Assembly: GCA_964607425.1 (NCBI GenBank)
Contig: CAZSKQ010000004.1
Coordinates: 1 to 64,000, forward strand
Source: IDS-8 sp964607425
Lineage (GTDB): Bacteria > Pseudomonadota > Gammaproteobacteria > Steroidobacterales > Woeseiaceae
Direction: 5' to 3'
Length of the DNA: 64,000 bases
Shown here: positions 34,384 to 42,882 of the stretch, piece after piece
Position numbering within the stretch: position 1 is the stretch's first letter
How the letters are laid out: the number at the start of each line of letters is the position of its first letter
Program-made: the position numbers and the translations under genes
Notes under the pieces: model-generated
The model's database searches: none
What the model was told of the DNA's origin: nothing
Seen by the model: the letters and a program-made list of their open reading frames with translations, nothing else

Positions 34384-35850
34384 CTAGCCGCGCCCCGACA
34401 TTGCGAAAACCGTGCGTCCCAATCGTTCCAGCCCTCGCTCGACCTCGGCCGTCCACGGATGGCCGAAACTCAGCCGGATGAAATTGCGATAGCGATTGCC
34501 TGGCGAGAAGATGCCACCCGGGGAAATGCTGATGCCATCCTCTATGGCGCGCTCGAACAGTGCCACGCCGTCGACGTTTCGCGGCAGCTCCAGCCAAAGC
34601 ACCGATCCACCGACCGGCTTGGACGTCCGCGTTTCCGCCGGGAAGTGACAGGCGACGGCTGCCGCCATGCGTTCGGCATTGCACTGCAGCACCGGCCGCA
34701 GCGTCTTGAGGTAGCGCTCGTAATCGCCGCTGGCGAGGAACTCCGCCAGCGTGAGCTGCTGCAGCAGCCCGGAGGTGCAGGAGTAAGATCGCTTAAGCGC
34801 GCTGATGCGATCGCGATAGCCGCCGGTCACGATCCAGCCGATCCGATAGCCCGGCGCCACGGTTTTCGAGAAGGAGCCGCAAGTCAGCACGCTCCCGCCC
34901 TGCGCATGAAAAGCCGCGGGCTTCGGCCGGCGCCCGTCGAACAGCAGCTCGCCGTAGACGTCGTCCTCCACCAGGGCGACGCCACGTTCTTCGAGCAGCT
35001 GCACCAGCGCGCGCCGCTGGTCGTCGGCCATGCTGACGCCAAGCGGATTGTTGAGCGTCGTGGAGAACATGCAGGCCTTCACCGGGTGCGCGTCCAGCGT
35101 TTTCTCCAATGCGTCCAGTTGCACGCCTGCCTCGGGACAGGTCTCGACCTCGATCGCGAGCATGCCCAAGCATTCGATGAGCTCGAGCAGGCCGTGATAG
35201 GTTGGCGACTCCACCGCGATGACATCGCCTTTGGACGCCACCGCCGACAGCGCGAGCAACAGCGCTTCCTGCCCGCCGTTTGTAATGCAGATATCTTCCG
35301 GCTCGACCGGGCTGCCGACGGTATCAAAGTAGCGGTAGGCGATCTGCCGGCGCAGTCCCGGATCCCCGAAGCCCGGCGCATAGCCGAGGCTGCGCTCCTC
35401 GGCGCGCGCCATCACCCGTTTCATGGTGCGATGCAGTCCCTTCGCGGCGGATTTGGCCATGCAGGGATTGGTGATGCCGAATGGCAGCACGTCCGGTTGA
35501 TGGATGCCGTCGAATACACGGTCCATGAGGCTGCGGCAACCGACCGCGACGGGCTTCGCATCGCGCCGGAACTTGGGCGCGGGCAGCACCAGTTCGTTGC
35601 CGGCGAGGCGCCGGACGTAGTAACCGGATTGCGGCCGCGACTCCACTCGCCGCTGCCGCTCGAGCTCGATATACGCCTGGCGCACCGTCGGAATGCTGAC
35701 CCCGATGGCCACGCTCATGCGGCGGAGGGAAGGCAGCCGGTCGCCAGGCCGCAGCGCGCCGGTGTCGATATTGCGCGAGACCAGGTCGATCACCTGGCGA
35801 TACAGGTAATCGCCGTTGGACTTGTCCAGGCTGAGTGCCAAACTGTGCAC
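34384..35850 (-). CDS. MocR/PdxR-type GntR regulator with aminotransferase domain
   Basis: Predicted 488-residue transcription factor. The N-terminal winged helix (about 10-80: YRQVIDLVSRNIDTGALRPG, LPSLRRMSVAIGVSIPTVRQ) is of the GntR type; the C-terminal fold type I aminotransferase domain binds PLP through SFSKTVAPGYRIGW and includes TNGGQEALLLALSAV and STTLNNPLGVSM. MocR proteins sense PLP or amino compounds and usually control a neighbouring gene. It is divergent from the EamA transporter gene at 35942, its likely target. Confidence 0.92.
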   Translation of the reverse strand: MHSLALSLDKSNGDYLYRQVIDLVSRNIDTGALRPGDRLPSLRRMSVAIGVSIPTVRQAYIELERQRRVESRPQSGYYVRRLAGNELVLPAPKFRRDAKPVAVGCRSLMDRVFDGIHQPDVLPFGITNPCMAKSAAKGLHRTMKRVMARAEERSLGYAPGFGDPGLRRQIAYRYFDTVGSPVEPEDICITNGGQEALLLALSAVASKGDVIAVESPTYHGLLELIECLGMLAIEVETCPEAGVQLDALEKTLDAHPVKACMFSTTLNNPLGVSMADDQRRALVQLLEERGVALVEDDVYGELLFDGRRPKPAAFHAQGGSVLTCGSFSKTVAPGYRIGWIVTGGYRDRISALKRSYSCTSGLLQQLTLAEFLASGDYERYLKTLRPVLQCNAERMAAAVACHFPAETRTSKPVGGSVLWLELPRNVDGVALFERAIEDGISISPGGIFSPGNRYRNFIRLSFGHPWTAEVERGLERLGRTVFAMSGRG

Positions 35851-35941
35851 ATTACATTGCCGAAAAATTGATTCTGTTATAGCGTCAGCGCTTCCGTATA
35901 GTCAAGCGCGAACTCCTCCACCGCAACCGCAAAACGGCCCC
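35851..35941. promoter_or_regulatory. Divergent promoter region between mocR-like gene and EamA gene
   Basis: The 91-base spacer separates two divergent starts and should hold both promoters and the binding site of the MocR-type regulator. It contains an AT-rich core around 35860-35882 (GCCGAAAAATTGATTCTGTT). I could not define direct repeats with certainty. Confidence 0.45.
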
Positions 35942-36871
35942 ATGAACAACACTTCGCTCTACCTGATAACAGTACTCATCTGGGGCACGACCTGGATTGC
36001 GATCGAGTTCCAGCTCGGCGAAGTAGCGCCCGGCGTTTCCATTTTTTATCGTTACGGGCTGGCGGCCCTGCTGCTCTTCGGCTGGTGCCGCGCCCGCGGT
36101 CTTCCACTCGGCTTCGATCGCGGGGCCCATGCCCACTTCGTGCTCCTCGGACTCCTGCTCTTCGGCCTCAATTACATGCTGACCTACTACGCGCAGGTGC
36201 ACATCACGTCCGCGCTCAGCGCAATCGCGTTCTCGACCATGCTCTGGATGAACATTATCAACTCGCGATTATTCTTCGGCACTCGCGCAGGCGCGCGCGT
36301 GCTGCTGGGCTCGGCACTGGGAATTGCCGGCATCGTCGCGCTCTTCCTGCCCGAGGTGGGTACGCTGTCCCTCTCCGACAGCACGCTGTTCGGTGCCAGC
36401 CTGTGTGTCATCGGCGCGTACGTCTCATCCCTTGGCAACATGGTGTCGCAAAACGCCCAGCGCCGACACCTGCCTGTCATGCAGTCGAACGCCTGGGGCA
36501 TGCTGTACGGTGCCGCCTTCACGGGCGTGATTGCCCTCATACAGGGGCGGGAGTTCAACTTCGACTTGTCGCTCGGGTACGTGACTTCGCTCCTGTACCT
36601 CGCGGTATTCGGCTCCATCATCGGATTCGGCAGCTACCTGACGCTGCTCGGCCGGATCGGCGCGAACAAGGCAGGTTACAACGTGGTCATGTTCCCGGTA
36701 GTGGCGCTCGCCGTGTCCTGGGCGTTCGAAGGACTCGCGATAACGGCGAACATCGTCCTCGGCGTGTTACTCGTGATTGCCGGTAACGTGCTGATCCTGC
36801 GCCGCGAGCGCATTGCACCGGGCACGCCGTCGCCCCATCACGATCATTCGACGGTGGCGGGTTCGCCGTAA
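35942..36871 (+). CDS. EamA/DMT family transporter
   Basis: Predicted 309-residue inner-membrane protein with ten helices and two EamA repeats (LITVLIWGTTWIAIEFQLGE near the start, LYLAVFGSIIGFGSYLTLLG in the second half). Family members export amino acids or metabolites. Divergent pairing with a MocR regulator suggests control by a PLP-linked or amino-compound signal. The start at 35942 places the first helix at the N-terminus; the frame is open further upstream through the promoter region. The 3' end overlaps the convergent gene at 36844 by 28 bases. Confidence 0.88.
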   Translation: MNNTSLYLITVLIWGTTWIAIEFQLGEVAPGVSIFYRYGLAALLLFGWCRARGLPLGFDRGAHAHFVLLGLLLFGLNYMLTYYAQVHITSALSAIAFSTMLWMNIINSRLFFGTRAGARVLLGSALGIAGIVALFLPEVGTLSLSDSTLFGASLCVIGAYVSSLGNMVSQNAQRRHLPVMQSNAWGMLYGAAFTGVIALIQGREFNFDLSLGYVTSLLYLAVFGSIIGFGSYLTLLGRIGANKAGYNVVMFPVVALAVSWAFEGLAITANIVLGVLLVIAGNVLILRRERIAPGTPSPHHDHSTVAGSP

Positions 36872-37335
36872 ATCGACCTGAGCTCGGCCGCCGACAGACA
36901 GGCCGGGTGGTGCAGTTCCGTGATCTCCGCGTATTCGAAGCGCCTCCCGTTCTTCGCTATTTCGAACACGTACGTGTCCGTCGCCAGCTTGTGGATACCT
37001 TCTATGCGCATCAGCCGCGCGATGTCGCCACTGTCGTCGGACAGCGGCGTTTCGCCGATGTGCCGGTGGCGTTTGACGATGCGCCAACCGGCCGACCGGA
37101 ACACGGTGCCGATCGACTCGCCGGCGAGGACGCGAGCGTGCTCGTTGGCGTAGGCGGGGTCGATCGTTCCGGTGAAGCGGACTTTTGCGTAAATGCGGCA
37201 GGTCTTTTCGCCGCCGGCCATGCTGTAAAGGCTGGACACGCGGTGGCCGGCGCGGCTTTGGAGGACATCGATGCCGTAACTGCCAAACTTTCTGCGGATG
37301 CGGTCGCAGGAGAGGAATTCGGCAGGGTAGGACAT
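36844..37335 (-). CDS. Hypothetical protein
   Basis: Predicted 163-residue cytosolic protein with mixed alpha/beta character (FGSYGIDVLQSR, YAKVRFTGTIDPAYANEHAR, IGTVFRSAGWRIVKRHRHIG). No family recognised with confidence. Start at 37335 (MSYPAEFLS) is preferred over 37368. Its 3' end overlaps the convergent transporter gene. Confidence 0.65.
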   Translation of the reverse strand: MSYPAEFLSCDRIRRKFGSYGIDVLQSRAGHRVSSLYSMAGGEKTCRIYAKVRFTGTIDPAYANEHARVLAGESIGTVFRSAGWRIVKRHRHIGETPLSDDSGDIARLMRIEGIHKLATDTYVFEIAKNGRRFEYAEITELHHPACLSAAELRSIYGEPATVE

Positions 37336-37547
37336 CGGGCAATCCGGCGCAGGCTGAGGACGCGGCATGTTAGCGCATTCTTCGTGTCCAATGAATTGTT
37401 CGTAAGATCAGGTGGCTATGCGACTTGTTTAAGGTTGAATCCATGGTTGGCGATAGCGGCACCGGCTGCCGGTCGCGACGGCGATGGCCGCGGCTGTGCC
37501 GCCGTCCGGCGCGCGGAACGCAAACGGTGCGAGGGTATACTGTGACG

Positions 37548-37910
37548 ATGAGCGAAGAATTGAAGTGTCATCGCTGCGGAGTCTCGCTGGCGGCGCTGTC
37601 GCTGCCGTGGTCCCGGCGGGACGAGTGCCCGGGATGCCGGGCGAGCCTGTACGTTTGCCGGATGTGCCGGTTTTTCGATCCCCTGGTGCCGAAGCAGTGC
37701 CGGGAGGACGACGCGGAGGAAGTCCAGGACAAGGACAAGGTGAACTTCTGCGAATGGTTCAAACCGAGCCCGCATGCCTTCGATCCCGCGCGGGCGCAGC
37801 GAGCGGCGCGCGCGGAAGCGGAACTCGCCAACCTGTTCGGCGAGGGCGAGCCGGCGCAGGCGGCGGCCGGGGATCCGCTGGCCGAGAAGGCCGAAGACCT
37901 GTTCCGCTAG
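37548..37910 (+). CDS. Eight-cysteine, probably zinc-binding protein next to queC
   Basis: Predicted 120-residue cytosolic protein. Its first 70 residues hold eight cysteines arranged as CHRC, CPGC, CRMC, a single Cys in KQCRED and one in NFCEW, consistent with two zinc-ribbon-like sites. The C-terminal half is acidic and helical (about 75-120). Function unknown. It lies 10 bases before queC, suggesting cotranscription and possibly a link to queuosine synthesis. The ATG at 37548 is chosen because the first CxxC pair follows directly; the frame extends upstream through arginine-rich, non-family sequence. Confidence 0.75.
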   Translation: MSEELKCHRCGVSLAALSLPWSRRDECPGCRASLYVCRMCRFFDPLVPKQCREDDAEEVQDKDKVNFCEWFKPSPHAFDPARAQRAARAEAELANLFGEGEPAQAAAGDPLAEKAEDLFR

Positions 37911-37920
37911 TGTCCGCGCG

Positions 37921-38589
37921 ATGAACGACCGGGCGCTTGTAATCCTGTCGGGCGGACAGGACTCGACTACCTGCCTCTACTGGGCGCTCGAACGATTCGG
38001 CGCGGGTAGCCTCGAGACGCTCACCTTCGACTACGGGCAACGTCACCGCGTCGAAATTGAATGCGCGGGGAACGTGGCGCGCTTCGCCGGCGTGCCCAAC
38101 GTCGTCCTGCCGATCGACACCTTCGCCGCTCTCGGCGGCAACGCGCTCACCGATCCCGATTGTCCGGTGCCGGAAGCTTTGGCAGCAGGCGATGACCTGC
38201 CCGCCACTTTCGTGCCGGGACGCAACCTCATCTTCCTGACCTTCGCCGCGGCCTTTGCGTGGCCGCGCGGCATCCGCCATCTCGTCACCGGGACGGCGCA
38301 GACGGACTACAGCGGCTACCCGGATTGCCGCCGGGCGACGATGGATGCGCTGGAAAAAGCGCTGTCGCTCGGCCTCGACCTGCCAATGACCATCCACACG
38401 CCGCTCATGAACATGACGAAGAAGGAGACAGTGGAACTCGCGCAGCGGCTGGGTGCACTGGAGGCAATGGCCCTGACGCACACCTGCTACCAGGGCGAGC
38501 GACCGCCCTGCGGTACCTGCGCGGCGTGCCTGTTACGCGCCAAAGGTTTCGCCGAGGCGGGTATTGCCGATCCACTCATAGCTGCATGA
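37921..38589 (+). CDS. queC: 7-cyano-7-deazaguanine synthase QueC
   Basis: Predicted 222-residue ATP-dependent enzyme converting 7-carboxy-7-deazaguanine to preQ0 in the queuosine pathway. The PP-loop ATP-binding motif VILSGGQDSTTCLY opens the protein; the FDYGQRH motif, FVPGRNLIFL and GTAQTDYSGYPDCR are family signatures, and the zinc site is formed by THTCYQGERPPCGTCAACLL. Length matches the family. It overlaps queE by four bases (ATGA), so the two products of consecutive pathway steps are coupled. Confidence 0.96.
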   Translation: MNDRALVILSGGQDSTTCLYWALERFGAGSLETLTFDYGQRHRVEIECAGNVARFAGVPNVVLPIDTFAALGGNALTDPDCPVPEALAAGDDLPATFVPGRNLIFLTFAAAFAWPRGIRHLVTGTAQTDYSGYPDCRRATMDALEKALSLGLDLPMTIHTPLMNMTKKETVELAQRLGALEAMALTHTCYQGERPPCGTCAACLLRAKGFAEAGIADPLIAA

Positions 38590-39230
38590 CCTACTCGGTA
38601 AAGGAAATCTATTACACGCTGCAGGGCGAGGGCGCCCAGGCGGGCCGTCCGGCCGTGTTCCTGCGTTTCGCCGGCTGCAACCTGTGGTCGGGGCGGGAGC
38701 GCGACCGCACGCGCGCTGTCTGCCGGTTCTGCGATACCGATTTCGTGGGGACGGACGGCCCCGGCGGCGGTAAATTCCCGACGGCGGAGGAACTCGCCGA
38801 GGCCGTGGCGCGCCACTGGCCGGCCTCGAGCGAGGGCGGCCGGCCCTACGTTGTGTGCACCGGCGGCGAGCCGCTCCTGCAGCTCGATGAAGCGGCCATC
38901 ACCGCGCTGCACGCTCGCGGATTCGAAATCGGCGTCGAAACGAACGGCACCCTGCCGGCGCCGCCCGGCCTCGATTGGATCTGTGTCAGTCCCAAAGGCG
39001 CCGCCGCGGTGGTGCAGCGGACCGGCGATGAGCTGAAGCTGGTCTATCCGCAGCGCGAAGCCGAGGCCCGGCCGGAACGCTTCGCGCACCTCCCGTTCGA
39101 GCATCATTTCCTGCAGCCGCTCGACGATGCGGACAAGGAGCGGAACACGTGCGCCGCGATCGAATACTGCCTTGCGCATCCGCAATGGCGGCTCAGCCTG
39201 CAGACGCACAAAGTCACGGGCATTGCGTGA
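38586..39230 (+). CDS. queE: 7-carboxy-7-deazaguanine synthase QueE
   Basis: Predicted 214-residue radical SAM enzyme making 7-carboxy-7-deazaguanine. The N-terminus YYTLQGEGAQAGRPAVFLRF is the family hallmark. The cluster-binding cysteines follow a Cx14Cx2C spacing (CNLWSG to CRFC) instead of the canonical Cx3Cx2C, a variation described for Burkholderia multivorans QueE. The VCTGGEPLLQLD, GVETNGT and SLQTHKVTGI motifs complete the fold. No queD or folE homologue is present in the window. Confidence 0.95.
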   Translation: MTYSVKEIYYTLQGEGAQAGRPAVFLRFAGCNLWSGRERDRTRAVCRFCDTDFVGTDGPGGGKFPTAEELAEAVARHWPASSEGGRPYVVCTGGEPLLQLDEAAITALHARGFEIGVETNGTLPAPPGLDWICVSPKGAAAVVQRTGDELKLVYPQREAEARPERFAHLPFEHHFLQPLDDADKERNTCAAIEYCLAHPQWRLSLQTHKVTGIA

Positions 39231-39243
39231 GCGGAAACGACGC

Positions 39244-39657
39244 GTGATCGATCATCGAATTTTGCGGCCCGTCGTCGCTCTCGGGGTCGGGTGCGCGCTC
39301 GCGTTTTGCGCGTACGACCGCGTGACCGATCCGCGGCCGGGCATCCAGCGGCAACAGGAGGAGGCGGTCGTAGGGGCATCGCGCGACATCCTGCGCGCCT
39401 ACGTCGCGCCCGCGGCGGAACTGCTGATCGTCGACCCGCTGGCGCCGGATCGGAAAGTCGGCAAAGTCTACGTCTATCCGGCCGCGAACGGCTGGGAGGT
39501 CTCGGGCCATTACAGGCGCGGTCCCGGGGACCGCTGGCATCCGTACCTCATGCGGCTGGACAACGCCTCCGGGCTCATCGAGCTGTCGGTGCGGGACGAT
39601 GACGCGAGCCTGCGGCACAAGGCCCGTACCGACCCGAAACTGAAAGCGGCGCCGTAG
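39244..39657 (+). CDS. Hypothetical membrane-anchored protein
   Basis: Predicted 137-residue protein with one N-terminal hydrophobic segment (ILRPVVALGVGCALAFCAYD) and a small periplasmic domain (ILRAYVAPAAELLIVDPLAP, VYVYPAANGWEVSGHYR). No family recognised. The GTG at 39244 lies 13 bases after the queE stop. An earlier start would overlap queE and lengthen an arginine-rich tail. Confidence 0.62.
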   Translation: MIDHRILRPVVALGVGCALAFCAYDRVTDPRPGIQRQQEEAVVGASRDILRAYVAPAAELLIVDPLAPDRKVGKVYVYPAANGWEVSGHYRRGPGDRWHPYLMRLDNASGLIELSVRDDDASLRHKARTDPKLKAAP

Positions 39658-39731
39658 CAGTCCGCGTCATGGGCACGGCGCCCGCGGCCGCGGTGCCGGA
39701 CTGACTTGCCGTAGCCCGGGCGCGGGTTGGC

Positions 39732-40592
39732 TCATCCCCCGTCGCCCGCCGTGGCGGGCTCCAGCAAGCTTTCGGCGTCGAGTTCTTCCCGCCACTCCAC
39801 GACGTTCATCTCGATGAAGAAGAAGGCAACCAGCCACAGGAAGGCATCCCAGAAATCGACGAAGTCGCCCATCACACCCCAGTAGATCGCCGCCAGCAGG
39901 AGGGTGGGGTAGACCACGTACTTCCCGGCCGTGCTTGCGCGGCGCACCCAGCCGTGCAGCCGGTCCTGCTCCTGCAGGCGCACGTCGACCTCCAGCAGGA
40001 ATACGAGGATGAGCCATACGCCGGAGTTGATGACGTCGACCCAGGCGAGCCGCGTGATGGCGGTCAGGCCGGCCGGGTCTATCGCGGCCCGCAGACCGGG
40101 CAGCTGCAGAAACGTCGCGGCAGTCGAAAACTGGCCGCAGTTGCCCGCGGTCAGTGCGACGTATTCATCGAGGTCGACCGCATAGGCCCAGCCGCCGCTG
40201 GCCAGGGTGCAGAGCTGCTGTACCCCGGCCAGCGGTGCCGCGTCGAACAGGAACAGGACCTTCGAAAGGTAGCCGTAGAACGCGTATACGATGACGAGGT
40301 AGCAAACGGCGCGCAGACCGTGCATGAAGAGCACGGTCCGCCTTCCGAGACGGTCGGTGGTCATCACCGTTTCCACCTCGAACATTAGCAGCAGGATTAC
40401 CCAGGCTGCCGTGTCGATAGTGGCCGCGAAACCCTCGATCACGTCGGCGAAGGCAATGCCGTCCTCGAAGCGGTACGCCGCCGCCGCCCATTCCTCCACA
40501 AAGAACAGGTACACGTTGAGCGTCAGCAGCGCGTACACCGTGTACTTGAAGAGCGGGAAGAGCTTGTCGCGATCGAGCATCATCGTTTCCAT
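39732..40592 (-). CDS. Hypothetical polytopic membrane protein
   Basis: Predicted 286-residue inner-membrane protein with about six helices, including YTVYALLTLNVYLFFVEEWA, WVILLLMFEVETVM, LRAVCYLVIVYAFYGYL, SGVWLILVFLLEVDVRL and FLWLVAFFFIEMNVVEW. Acidic residues placed inside helices (FEVET, LLEVD, IEMNVVEW) repeat in similar positions, suggesting two homologous halves. Function unknown. Start at 40592 or the ATG at 40580. Confidence 0.78.
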   Translation of the reverse strand: METMMLDRDKLFPLFKYTVYALLTLNVYLFFVEEWAAAAYRFEDGIAFADVIEGFAATIDTAAWVILLLMFEVETVMTTDRLGRRTVLFMHGLRAVCYLVIVYAFYGYLSKVLFLFDAAPLAGVQQLCTLASGGWAYAVDLDEYVALTAGNCGQFSTAATFLQLPGLRAAIDPAGLTAITRLAWVDVINSGVWLILVFLLEVDVRLQEQDRLHGWVRRASTAGKYVVYPTLLLAAIYWGVMGDFVDFWDAFLWLVAFFFIEMNVVEWREELDAESLLEPATAGDGG

Positions 40593-40625
40593 GCGCCATC
40601 GCGGATTCCAGCGTCACTGCAGTGA

Positions 40626-40645
40626 GGTCGAACCGGGGTTCGACC
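40626..40645. terminator. Palindromic hairpin downstream of M13 peptidase gene
   Basis: A perfect 9-bp stem (GGTCGAACC pairing with GGTTCGACC) with a two-base loop lies 18 bases after the leftward M13 stop. No run of T follows on the minus strand, so it may be a transcript-end hairpin or a dispersed palindrome rather than a classical terminator. Confidence 0.4.
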
Positions 40646-40663
40646 CTGATTCTCCTTGCCGGA

Positions 40664-42712
40664 TCACCGCCAGATGTGCACGCGTTCCTCCGCCGGCAGC
40701 CAGTGCCCGTCACCTTCACTCACGTTGAACGTGTCGTAGAAGGCATCGACGTTGCGCACGACGCCGTTGACCCGGTACACGGGCGGCGAGTGCGGATCGC
40801 TCTTGATGCGCAGCTCCGTGGCCTCCGGCCGGTACTTGGAGCGCCAGACCTGGGCAAAGCCGAGGAAGAAGCGCTCCTGCCCGGTCATGCCGTCAATGAC
40901 GGGCGATTCCTTGCCGTCGAGCGACAGCTCATAGGCGCGCAGCGCGATGGCGGCGCCGCCAAGATCCCCGATGTTTTCGCCGAGCGTCAGCTCGCCGTTG
41001 ACGAAGAGGCCGGGTAGCGGCTCGAAGCCGCTGTATTGCTCGACCAGCGCCTGCGTACGTTTTTCGAAAGCCGCGCGGTCCGCTTCGGTCCACCAGTTCG
41101 TGAGGTTACCGTCGCCGTCGTATTTGCTGCCCTGGTCGTCGAATCCATGACCAATTTCATGGCCGATGACGAGCCCGATGGCACCGTAGTTGCGAGCGTC
41201 CTCCGCTTCGAGGATGAAGAACGGCGGCTGCAGGATTGCCGCCGGGAACACGATCTCGTTCATCGGCGGGTTGTAGTAGGCATTCACCGTCTGCGGCGTC
41301 ATGAACCACTCGCCGCGGTCGACCGGCTTCCCGAGCTTGTCGATTTCCCGGTAATGATTGAGAACGCGCGCGTGCTGGATGTTGCCGACGAGATCGTCCG
41401 CGGACACTTCGAGCCCGGAGTAATCTTTCCATTCCTCCGGATAGCCGATCTTCGGGGAGAACTTTGAAAGCTTCTCCAGCGCCTTCGCCTTGGTCTCCTC
41501 GCTCATCCAGTCGAGATTCCTTATGGATTCCTCGTAGGCGAGGATGAGGTTAGCGACCATGTCCTCCATGCGCGCCTTGGCTGCGGGCGGAAAATGCCGC
41601 TCGACGTACAACTTGCCGAGCAGCTCACCGAGGTTGCCGTTGATCGAGTCGACGGCGCGTTTCCAGCGCGGCTGTTGCTCCAGCCGGCCCTGCAGGGTTT
41701 TGCCGTAGAAATCGAAAGCCGCGTCGACGAAGTCCTCCGACAGGTAATCGGCATAGCTGGTCAGCGCCTGCAGCCGCAGGTATTCCTTCCAGATGGACAG
41801 GTCGACAGCCGGGGCAATCTCGTTTAGCGCCTGCATATAAGACGGCTGACTGACGATGACGTACTCCTGCCGGCCGGTGCCTAAGCCTTCGAGCCAGGCG
41901 TCGAGGTCGAAATTGGAAAGCATGCTCTCCAGTTCGGCATCGCTCACCTTGTTGTAGCGCTTGTTCGCGTCGCGGTTCACGACCTTGTCCCAGTGGTGCT
42001 CGGCAAGCTGCGTCTCGAGTGCCATGATGCGCTTCGCGGCGCCCTCGCTGTCGGCGTAGCCGGAAAGGGCCAGCATCTTTGCCACGTAGCGGACGTACTC
42101 CGCGCGCAGTTCCTGCCCGCGCTCGGTCTCGTCGAAATAGTAGTCGCGGTCCGGAAGACCCAGTCCCGACTGCCAGGTGATGACGACATAGCGATCCGGC
42201 TGCTTGACGTCCTGGCTGATAAAGAACTGCAGGGGCGCGTCGAGACCGAGCTCGTTCGTGGCGCCGAAGAACGCGACCACGTCATCGAAGTTCTTTAGCG
42301 CATCGATGCGCGCGAACAGGTCCTCCAGCGGTTTAACGCCCAGCGCATTCGCCTGCTCCACGTCGAGCCAGGCGTTGTAGAAGGCGCCGATCTTCGCGCC
42401 GTCGTCGTTCTTGCCGGCGTCTTGCGAGACGTCCTCGATAATGGTGCGCAGCTGTGCAAGCCCGGTGTCCCGCAGGATGTTGAACGAACCCCATCCGGAC
42501 TGGTCGGGCGGGATTGTCGTGTTCTCGACCCAGCCGCCGTTGGCGTACGCAAAGAAATCGTCCTGCGGCCGCACCGACGTATCCATCCCCTCGAGGTCGA
42601 TACCGGATTGCAAGGGAATATCGGCGGTGGCGGTAGCGGCTTCGGGAGACGAAGCGGAATCGCAGCCCGCCACGATGGCCGCGCAGGCCAGCGCAACACA
42701 GAGTCTGTTCAT
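40664..42712 (-). CDS. M13 family (neprilysin-like) metallopeptidase, lipoprotein
   Basis: Predicted 682-residue zinc endopeptidase that cleaves short peptides. A lipoprotein signal ends at IVAGC (Cys17). The substrate-binding signature NAYYNPPMNEIVFPAAIL and the catalytic VIGHEIGHGFDDQG (HExxH) are present, with the third ligand in ELTLGENIGDLGG. Length matches the family. It is exported and anchored in the envelope, adding to the peptide-degrading set. It lies downstream of the Rieske gene, separated by a nested inverted repeat. Confidence 0.95.
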   Translation of the reverse strand: MNRLCVALACAAIVAGCDSASSPEAATATADIPLQSGIDLEGMDTSVRPQDDFFAYANGGWVENTTIPPDQSGWGSFNILRDTGLAQLRTIIEDVSQDAGKNDDGAKIGAFYNAWLDVEQANALGVKPLEDLFARIDALKNFDDVVAFFGATNELGLDAPLQFFISQDVKQPDRYVVITWQSGLGLPDRDYYFDETERGQELRAEYVRYVAKMLALSGYADSEGAAKRIMALETQLAEHHWDKVVNRDANKRYNKVSDAELESMLSNFDLDAWLEGLGTGRQEYVIVSQPSYMQALNEIAPAVDLSIWKEYLRLQALTSYADYLSEDFVDAAFDFYGKTLQGRLEQQPRWKRAVDSINGNLGELLGKLYVERHFPPAAKARMEDMVANLILAYEESIRNLDWMSEETKAKALEKLSKFSPKIGYPEEWKDYSGLEVSADDLVGNIQHARVLNHYREIDKLGKPVDRGEWFMTPQTVNAYYNPPMNEIVFPAAILQPPFFILEAEDARNYGAIGLVIGHEIGHGFDDQGSKYDGDGNLTNWWTEADRAAFEKRTQALVEQYSGFEPLPGLFVNGELTLGENIGDLGGAAIALRAYELSLDGKESPVIDGMTGQERFFLGFAQVWRSKYRPEATELRIKSDPHSPPVYRVNGVVRNVDAFYDTFNVSEGDGHWLPAEERVHIWR

Positions 42713-42805
42713 GGATTTACCCCCGCGGTTCAGCGCCCCCGGCTTATTCCGGGCGTGGCAGATTCCGACAAGGATAACCGCCGATGGTTCGCGCCGCCAG
42801 AAATG

Positions 42806-42879
42806 GGCCGGAAATGGGGCCAGGCCATGTTATCCGGAGAAAATGGGGCCCGCCCCATTTTCTCCTCCCATTTCCGGCC
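42806..42879. repeat. Nested inverted repeats between Rieske and M13 genes
   Basis: Two hairpins are nested: an outer 13-bp inverted repeat (42806-42818 with 42867-42879, GGCCGGAAATGGG/CCCATTTCCGGCC) encloses an inner perfect 14-bp one (42836-42849 with 42852-42865) of the type GGAGAAAATGGGGC. The structure sits 4 bases beyond the Rieske stop. It could act as a terminator or be a dispersed palindromic element; there is no flanking T run. Confidence 0.75.
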
Positions 42880-42882
42880 GGG

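Noticed and set aside
37336..37547. Possible preQ1 riboswitch ahead of the queuosine genes
   Set aside because: I looked for the compact hairpin and A-rich tail of preQ1 aptamers and found no convincing match before the cysteine-rich gene or queC.
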